DNA of 6,731 nucleotides, from contig CALKJV010000209.1 in the NCBI GenBank assembly GCA_937995505.1, positions 1 to 6,731 of the forward strand, given 5' to 3'. Origin of the DNA: an uncultured Bacteroidia bacterium. Its GTDB lineage: Bacteria > Bacteroidota > Bacteroidia > SpSt-205. Below, one piece after another: positions 1 through 4,976 of the stretch. Within the stretch, counting starts at the first letter, position 1; every line of letters starts with the position of its first letter. Under the pieces are notes generated by a model. That model saw nothing but the letters and a program-made list of their open reading frames with translations. It had not been told where the DNA came from and did no database searches. A program made the position numbers and the translations under genes.

Positions 1-1568
1 TACCCCCCAAAATAGGTGGTGGAAGCCTTGCCTTTTCGGCGAAAGGAGATAGCCTTCTAGAAGGCGCATGGATACAGCTTACAGGGCAGCGCCTTTCGTT
101 TACGGCTCAGCGCATAGCCCCCCCAGAATCCCCCACCAGTAAACCCTTGCCCCCTCTCTCCGAAGATAGCCTCATAAGCCGCCGAACCTACCCCAACTGC
201 GCTTATGGCGATGCTGCGCTCCCTCCTACCGAGACCCTCCTCATCCGCGGCGCCACCGTCTGGACTGGAGATACCATACTTCCCGAAACCGATGTACTCA
301 TTGCGCAGGGCAAAATCCAACGCATTGGCCGCAACCTCTCTCCTCCGCCAGGTGTAGCTGTCGTGGAGGCAAACGGAAACGCCCTCACCGCAGGCATCAT
401 TGACGAGCACTCGCATATCGCCATAGAAGGCGGTGTCAATGAAGCTACCGATGCGATTACCGCAGAGGTGCGCATTGGGGATGTGATTGATCCGACGGAT
501 ATCAATATCTATCGCCACTTAGCCGGGGGGGTAGTAGCTGTACAGCTGCTACACGGCTCCGCTAACCCCATCGGCGGCCAATCCGCTTGCATCAAGCTCA
601 AATGGGGGCTTCCCGCTGACTCTATGTTTATTTCGGATGCCCCGCCCTTCAATAAGTTTGCCCTCGGCGAAAATGTCAAGCAATCCAACTGGGGCGAAGC
701 TTATACTACACGCTACCCCCAGAGCCGCATGGGGGTGGAGCAGATTATAGCCGATGCGTTTGAAGCGGCAAAGCGCTATCAAAATAGCTGGACCGCCTAT
801 GAAGCCGCCCGCAAAAAGAATCCTCGCCTACCTGCGCCCCGTCGCGACCTGCGGCTAGAACCCCTCGCCGAAATTCTCGCAGGGAAGCGCTTCATCACTT
901 GCCACTCCTACGTGCAGTCGGAAATCCTAATGCTCATGCGCTTAGCGGAGCGGTATGGGTTTCGGATACGCACTTTTACCCATGTATTAGAGGGGTACAA
1001 GGTCGCTCCAGAGCTGAAGGCCCATGGAGCTTTCGCTTCTACCTTTTCTGACTGGTGGGCCTATAAGTACGAGGTCATTGAGGCTATTCCCCATAACGCT
1101 GCTATCCTTCTAAGCCAAGGGGTACCTACTTGCATAAACTCTGACGATGCAGAGATGGGCCGTCGCCTCAACCAAGAAGCCGCCAAAGTGCTGCGTTATG
1201 GAGGGGCCGAGCTGGGGATAGATAGCCTCATCGCCTGGAAGACAATAACTGTGTATCCTGCACAAGCCTTGGGAATCAGCCACCGAACGGGATATATCCG
1301 AGTAGGATATGATGCGGATCTGGTTTTGTGGGATAAGCCCACGCCTTTATCTATTTACAGCCGGGTACAACTGACCTTCATAGAGGGGCGTAGGTTCTAT
1401 GACCGAGCGGAAGCCGAGCGCAGAGAAGCCGACCTCCGCACAGAAAAAGCCCAACTCATCCAAAAGGCTTGGAAGGCCGCCCAAGAAGACCCTAAGGGAC
1501 CACCGCTCCTCCTCCGCCGAGCCGTACTCTGGCACTGCGACAGCCTTACCGAAGACCAGCACCCCTAA
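1..1568 (+). CDS. Amidohydrolase family protein (imidazolonepropionase-like), C-terminal part; 5' end outside window
   Basis: This is the C-terminal 521 residues of a metal-dependent amidohydrolase. The frame (codons from base 3) is open to the left edge, so the true start lies outside; the TTG at 147 falls inside a Pro/Ser-rich linker and is not a credible start. After the linker comes a small beta-rich segment (LLIRGATVWTGD), then the TIM-barrel metal site: HSH at 408-416, later histidines in TCHSY (903-905) and FTHV (981-983), and the aspartate of NSDDAE (1143-1145). The end shows the returning beta-sandwich (GYDADLVLW) and a WHCD motif near 1530. Motifs such as TAEVRIGDV, LLHGSANPIGGQ and FALGENVKQ match, from memory, a roughly 1000-residue form in Bacteroidota with extra N-terminal sequence. 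The metal site looks complete, so it is probably active. The substrate is unknown; similarity to imidazolonepropionase does not prove a role in histidine breakdown, and no hut gene is visible here. Confidence 0.9.
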   Translation, partial: PPKIGGGSLAFSAKGDSLLEGAWIQLTGQRLSFTAQRIAPPESPTSKPLPPLSEDSLISRRTYPNCAYGDAALPPTETLLIRGATVWTGDTILPETDVLIAQGKIQRIGRNLSPPPGVAVVEANGNALTAGIIDEHSHIAIEGGVNEATDAITAEVRIGDVIDPTDINIYRHLAGGVVAVQLLHGSANPIGGQSACIKLKWGLPADSMFISDAPPFNKFALGENVKQSNWGEAYTTRYPQSRMGVEQIIADAFEAAKRYQNSWTAYEAARKKNPRLPAPRRDLRLEPLAEILAGKRFITCHSYVQSEILMLMRLAERYGFRIRTFTHVLEGYKVAPELKAHGAFASTFSDWWAYKYEVIEAIPHNAAILLSQGVPTCINSDDAEMGRRLNQEAAKVLRYGGAELGIDSLIAWKTITVYPAQALGISHRTGYIRVGYDADLVLWDKPTPLSIYSRVQLTFIEGRRFYDRAEAERREADLRTEKAQLIQKAWKAAQEDPKGPPLLLRRAVLWHCDSLTEDQHP

Positions 1569-1622
1569 GGCACCCGCTTTCCACAATTGGCGGCATAAGC
1601 TCTCTGGTTCGTGGGGATGTGT

Positions 1623-1630
1623 TACTTTTG
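1623..1630 (+). promoter_or_regulatory. Putative Bacteroidota -7 promoter element (TACTTTTG) for the lipoprotein gene
   Basis: TACTTTTG matches the Bacteroidota sigma-factor -7 consensus TAnnTTTG at every fixed position, and ends 18 bases before the lipoprotein ATG. Transcription would start around 1635-1638, giving a leader of only about 11-14 bases. I found no good TTTG or TTG -33 element at the usual spacing of about 19-21 bases, so the assignment rests on the -7 element and its position. Confidence 0.55.
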
Positions 1631-1640
1631 CAAGGAACTT

Positions 1641-1646
1641 AGGAGG
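1641..1646 (+). promoter_or_regulatory. Shine-Dalgarno-like AGGAGG, unusually close to the lipoprotein start
   Basis: A full AGGAGG lies only two bases (CT) before the ATG at 1649, closer than the usual 5-9 bases. No ATG, GTG or TTG start follows within the first dozen codons that would keep the signal peptide, so it does not argue for a later start. It may act weakly or be chance; Bacteroidota depend little on Shine-Dalgarno pairing. Confidence 0.35.
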
Positions 1647-1648
1647 CT

Positions 1649-3601
1649 ATGCGAATAAAAAGAAACATAGGGCTGGGCGTACTCGTACTGGTAGCTTTGG
1701 GTACAGCCTGCGGACCGAAAGACCTCATCAACAAAACCAAGTACGGGGGCAAAACTTACAAAAACACTTGCAGCAGCTTCAAAAAAGAGCTACAATCTAC
1801 CTTAGACGCCAATAATGACCCTGCCGCACTCACCGTCAGCGAGTACGACAATAGCCAGTTTGACCCGACTTTCGTGGAGCCAGGGCAGTTTCTGCAGGCG
1901 AATGATACCCTGTACTTCCGCCTCGCCAATGACTTAGATTACGGCAAATACCTGCAAAAAGGCGTAGCCATCATCGTACGAGTGGATTACGCCACACCTA
2001 CCCACCTGGCCAACATGGAGACAGACCCGCAAGGCACCGTAGGTGAGCTGATTATTACTGAAAAATACTACAAAGCCAACTCGCAGCCTTTCTTTATCTA
2101 CAAGGTGCCGCTGGGGGGCAAAAAATTAGACGGCAAGCAAGTCTCCCTACTTTTCTCCATAGTCAAGTTAGATAATGCAGGCCGCATTGTAAAGGTGTAC
2201 TGCGACTCCCGAAATAAGCCCTTTGGGCCGGCGGATCCCAGCTGCTGCACCTCACAACCCTGGGCCCGAGTACGCACAGGTATGCGAGCGGCGCTGCCAG
2301 ACCTCCCTATCCGAGACGAGCAGTACCGCTACGAGGGCTTTGAGGGGACGCTGGACCTCATTTTCCCCATCATGTCTACGAAGTTCAATCGCAAAGAGCT
2401 CACCGACGCTATCCTCCAATATGTAGCAAAGTACGAGCAGATGGGTTACCTCGTGCAAACCATCAAAATTGAGGGTTATGCTTCCCCTGATGGGCGCATT
2501 GAGCTCAATCAGAAGCTCTCCCAAAGCCGCATGGAAGCCGTAGCCGAAGACCTCAAAGCCTACTTTGTCAAGCAGCTCAACCGAGAGATTCCGATAGAGG
2601 GCGTAGGACGCGGAGAGGATTGGGCTCGGTTTGATATTCTCGTCAAGACGGCGGACTTCACAGAGGAGGAGCGCAGCCAGATCCTCCAAATCGCAGCGCA
2701 GCCTACCCCTGAGGATGAGCGCGAAAAAGAGCTTCGGAAACTGCCTTACTGGCCCAAAATCCGAGAAAAGGTACTACCCTTCTGCCGGCATGCGTTAGTG
2801 TCTTTTACCTTCACCTACCAGCCCGATAAGATGTATGTAGAGCGTTACACCGCTCCAGTGCCGCTCTTAGCCCCTGAGCTGTACAATGTCGCTACGAGAA
2901 CCTTTATCATTAGCCGCTTCCGTCCTGGTGCAAATGCCCGACAAAATCTGAGCATACTCAATACTCTTATTGATACCCGAGGCAATCGCACCGCTAACCT
3001 TTTGGCCATGCGCTCCACTTATCATTTCGCGCTCAATGACCTCAAGGGTGCTGTTCGTGACATTGAAGGGGCAGCTTCCTTAGACCGCAATAATCCTGTT
3101 TACAGCATAGCTGCCTTAGCGTACCGTACGCAAGGGGTTCAAGAGCTTTCTAGAGAAGAAGCTATGCAAATGCTGGAGCGCTACAACGACCTAATAGCCC
3201 GAACTCCAAATGACCGTTCTCTCTACATCAACCGCGCCATCGTCATGGACCACATTGGCTGGCTTTCCGGCGCGATTGCAGACAATACCAAAGTGCTCTC
3301 CGAGGAAGGGCGATTGGCTGTGGCGTACAACAATCGGGGTGTATCTCTCATGAAAGCCCTTCGCCTTTTAGAAGCCGAGGCTGACTTCCTGCAAGCTACT
3401 TCTATTGACCCCAACCTCGCCGAAGCTCACTATAATCTGGGCATTCTCTATGCTTACAAAGGCTATCCCGATAAAGCGGCTCAGAGCTTAGAGCGGGCTT
3501 TTGCGCTGCAGCCGGCCCTGCGCAGTGAGCTCAATAGCAATCCGGTCTTCCGGGTCGTGCGCGACCATCCCCGCTTCGGAAAGTTCAGTTCAGGGGGTTG
3601 A
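1649..3601 (+). CDS. Probable outer-membrane lipoprotein with OmpA-like domain and C-terminal TPR repeats
   Basis: A 650-residue envelope protein of unknown specific role. Residues 1-20 form a lipoprotein signal peptide: basic RIKR, hydrophobic core GLGVLVLVALG, then GTA before the likely lipidated Cys21. Glycine at -3 makes the lipobox imperfect. Residues about 60-230 look beta-rich and match no family I recognise. Residues about 235-335 resemble an OmpA-like peptidoglycan-binding domain, with GYASPDG at 276-282, Asn287, and LSQSRMEAV at 290-298 containing the conserved Arg294. A linker rich in Glu, Arg and Lys follows at about 337-375. TPR-like helical repeats fill the C-terminus, clearest at 525-555, 558-590 and 591-622, with a weaker one at 455-485. 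Such a protein could anchor to peptidoglycan and offer a protein-binding scaffold in the periplasm (inference). It is related in parts, not in order, to the type IX secretion protein PorE, and I do not assign it that name. It likely has its own promoter and ends before a strong terminator, so it is probably a single-gene transcript. Confidence 0.85.
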   Translation: MRIKRNIGLGVLVLVALGTACGPKDLINKTKYGGKTYKNTCSSFKKELQSTLDANNDPAALTVSEYDNSQFDPTFVEPGQFLQANDTLYFRLANDLDYGKYLQKGVAIIVRVDYATPTHLANMETDPQGTVGELIITEKYYKANSQPFFIYKVPLGGKKLDGKQVSLLFSIVKLDNAGRIVKVYCDSRNKPFGPADPSCCTSQPWARVRTGMRAALPDLPIRDEQYRYEGFEGTLDLIFPIMSTKFNRKELTDAILQYVAKYEQMGYLVQTIKIEGYASPDGRIELNQKLSQSRMEAVAEDLKAYFVKQLNREIPIEGVGRGEDWARFDILVKTADFTEEERSQILQIAAQPTPEDEREKELRKLPYWPKIREKVLPFCRHALVSFTFTYQPDKMYVERYTAPVPLLAPELYNVATRTFIISRFRPGANARQNLSILNTLIDTRGNRTANLLAMRSTYHFALNDLKGAVRDIEGAASLDRNNPVYSIAALAYRTQGVQELSREEAMQMLERYNDLIARTPNDRSLYINRAIVMDHIGWLSGAIADNTKVLSEEGRLAVAYNNRGVSLMKALRLLEAEADFLQATSIDPNLAEAHYNLGILYAYKGYPDKAAQSLERAFALQPALRSELNSNPVFRVVRDHPRFGKFSSGG

Positions 3602-3629
3602 GACCCGACTTCCATCGGTATCCCTTAGG

Positions 3630-3659
3630 GCAGGGGCACTCAGAGGCCCCTGCTTTTTT
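3630..3659 (+). terminator. Intrinsic terminator after the lipoprotein gene
   Basis: A perfect 8-bp inverted repeat, GCAGGGGC at 3630-3637 and GCCCCTGC at 3646-3653, with an 8-base loop, is followed at once by six T residues (3654-3659). This is a textbook rho-independent terminator lying 28 bases after the lipoprotein stop. It separates the lipoprotein transcript from nuoD, whose -7 element begins three bases after the T run. Confidence 0.9.
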
Positions 3660-3662
3660 GTT

Positions 3663-3670
3663 TAGCTTTG
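3663..3670 (+). promoter_or_regulatory. Putative Bacteroidota -7 promoter element (TAGCTTTG) for nuoD-asnB
   Basis: TAGCTTTG matches TAnnTTTG exactly and ends only 4 bases (CACC) before the nuoD ATG. With the usual distance from -7 element to start site, transcription would begin at or within a few bases of the ATG, giving a leaderless or nearly leaderless mRNA. No Shine-Dalgarno sequence precedes the ATG, which fits. No clear -33 element is visible; the expected place overlaps the terminator hairpin. Confidence 0.6.
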
Positions 3671-3674
3671 CACC

Positions 3675-4964
3675 ATGAGCCAGATCCCCCTCTCCAGTCA
3701 AGTAGAACCCACCTTTTTCCCCAAGCACCAGCACGCCCTCTACAAACGGCTAGAAGACAAGCACACCTTTGTAGAAGTAGATACTTCTGACCCCCTCTCT
3801 ACCCGAATCATCCTCAACATGGGCCCACAGCATCCGGCTACCCATGGCGTGCTACGGGCTGTGCTCATGCTGGACGGCGAGCGCATCGTCAAATCCGTCA
3901 TTGATATCGGCTACCTACACCGAGGCATTGAGAAAATCGCTGAATACAAAACCCCACAGGAGTTCATGCCGTACACCGACCGCATGGACTACCTCTCGCC
4001 CTACTCCAATAATGTAGCTTTTTGCCTGGCCATAGAGAAGCTCTTAGGCATTGAGGCCCCTCCCAGAGCACAGTATATCCGAACAATTGCTTGCGAACTT
4101 GCTCGCATCTCCTCCCACCTTCTGTGGCTAGGTACTATGGTCATGGATACGGGCGCCGTCTCTATGTTTCTCTGGACTTTCCGAGAACGGGAAAAAATCT
4201 ACTCTATCTTTGATAAGCTATCCGGCGTGCGCTTCACTGTAAGCCACTGCCGCGTAGGAGGGGTACAATACGATATCACCGAAGAAACCTTGGAGATGAT
4301 TCGGTCTTTCGTGAAGGGCTTTTACGGCGAGCTCAAAAGCTGGCGAAAGCTCTTAGACCGAAACCCCATCTTCCTGCGAAGGACAGAAGGTATCGGCGCT
4401 ATCTCTAAGGAAGACGCTATCGCCTACGGCTTCACAGGCCCGAACCTGCGCGCCTGTGGAGTTCCTTACGACCTCCGAGCCTTTGAACCTTACCTCGTGT
4501 ACGAAGAGCTGGACTTTGAGATCCCTATCCGAGAAGAGGGCGATATGCTTGCCCGCTATTTCGTGCGCATGGATGAGATGGAACAAAGCGCCCGCCTTAT
4601 TGAGCAAGCCACAGCTCGCCTGCCCAGAGGTGATATCCGCTTAGACAACGCAAAATACGCCTACCCCTCTAAAAACGAAGTGTACTTCTCCATGGAGGGC
4701 ATGATTCATGACTTTATGATGACGGATGTGGGGCCACTCGCCCCCCCAGACACCGAAGTTTACCACGCTATTGAGGCGCCCAAGGGGGAGTTAGGCTTTT
4801 ATGTCTACTCTGACGGATCGGGCATTCCTTGGCGAGTCAAAATCAAATCCCCCTCCTTTGCCAATATCCAAGTATTGGAGAAGCTTCTGGAAGGCGCAAT
4901 GATTTCGGATGCGGTGATTCTTATCGGTTCTGTGGATCCCGTGCTCGGCGAAGCCGACAAGTGA
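3675..4964 (+). CDS. nuoD: NADH-quinone oxidoreductase subunit D (complex I 49-kDa-type subunit)
   Basis: Complete 429-residue NuoD, a peripheral-arm subunit of respiratory complex I that, with NuoB, forms the quinone reduction site at the cytoplasmic face of the membrane. Residues 1-45 are a variable N-terminal extension. The signature GPQHPATHGVLR begins at residue 50, GYLHRGIEKIAE at 79 and RMDYL at 103. By alignment from memory with Thermus Nqo4, His57 and Tyr106 correspond to His38 and Tyr87, the residues that contact the quinone head group, so the site looks intact. There are no CxxC pairs for a NiFe centre, which excludes a hydrogenase large subunit. The C-terminus reads DPVLGEADK; the family normally ends GEVDR, so the last residue is Lys instead of Arg. 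It is not fused to NuoC as in E. coli, and no other nuo gene adjoins it: the upstream neighbour is a lipoprotein and asnB follows after 12 bases. The ATG at 3675 is supported by the promoter placement and by the terminator just upstream. Confidence 0.97.
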   Translation: MSQIPLSSQVEPTFFPKHQHALYKRLEDKHTFVEVDTSDPLSTRIILNMGPQHPATHGVLRAVLMLDGERIVKSVIDIGYLHRGIEKIAEYKTPQEFMPYTDRMDYLSPYSNNVAFCLAIEKLLGIEAPPRAQYIRTIACELARISSHLLWLGTMVMDTGAVSMFLWTFREREKIYSIFDKLSGVRFTVSHCRVGGVQYDITEETLEMIRSFVKGFYGELKSWRKLLDRNPIFLRRTEGIGAISKEDAIAYGFTGPNLRACGVPYDLRAFEPYLVYEELDFEIPIREEGDMLARYFVRMDEMEQSARLIEQATARLPRGDIRLDNAKYAYPSKNEVYFSMEGMIHDFMMTDVGPLAPPDTEVYHAIEAPKGELGFYVYSDGSGIPWRVKIKSPSFANIQVLEKLLEGAMISDAVILIGSVDPVLGEADK

Positions 4965-4976
4965 GCCCAATAGAGA

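Noticed and set aside
147..149. TTG as the start codon of the amidohydrolase.
   Set aside because: The same frame is open and protein-like back to base 3 and beyond, no Shine-Dalgarno or promoter element stands before it, and it falls in a linker just ahead of the catalytic domain.
57..518. A 153-codon open frame on the minus strand.
   Set aside because: It lies wholly opposite the amidohydrolase, shows no recognisable motif, and the plus-strand frame carries clear metal-site motifs across the same bases.
1399..1815. A plus-strand open frame bridging the amidohydrolase end and the lipoprotein start.
   Set aside because: It overlaps two well-supported genes in another frame, its product is low-complexity and basic, and no family is recognisable.
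2252..2689. A 145-codon minus-strand frame inside the lipoprotein gene.
   Set aside because: It is opposite the OmpA-like region, whose plus-strand motifs are clear; the product has no recognisable domain and no promoter is visible.
1649..3601. PorE of the type IX secretion system.
   Set aside because: The shared elements are generic, the domain order differs, no WD40-like region is seen, and no other secretion gene is in the window.
3630..3653. The inverted repeat as a regulator binding site for nuoD.
   Set aside because: A GC-rich hairpin followed directly by six T residues after a stop codon is better explained as a terminator.
3675..4964. A group 4 NiFe hydrogenase large subunit, a relative of NuoD.
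   Set aside because: The paired CxxC motifs that hold the NiFe centre are absent, and the quinone-site residues and GPQHPATHG signature fit NuoD.
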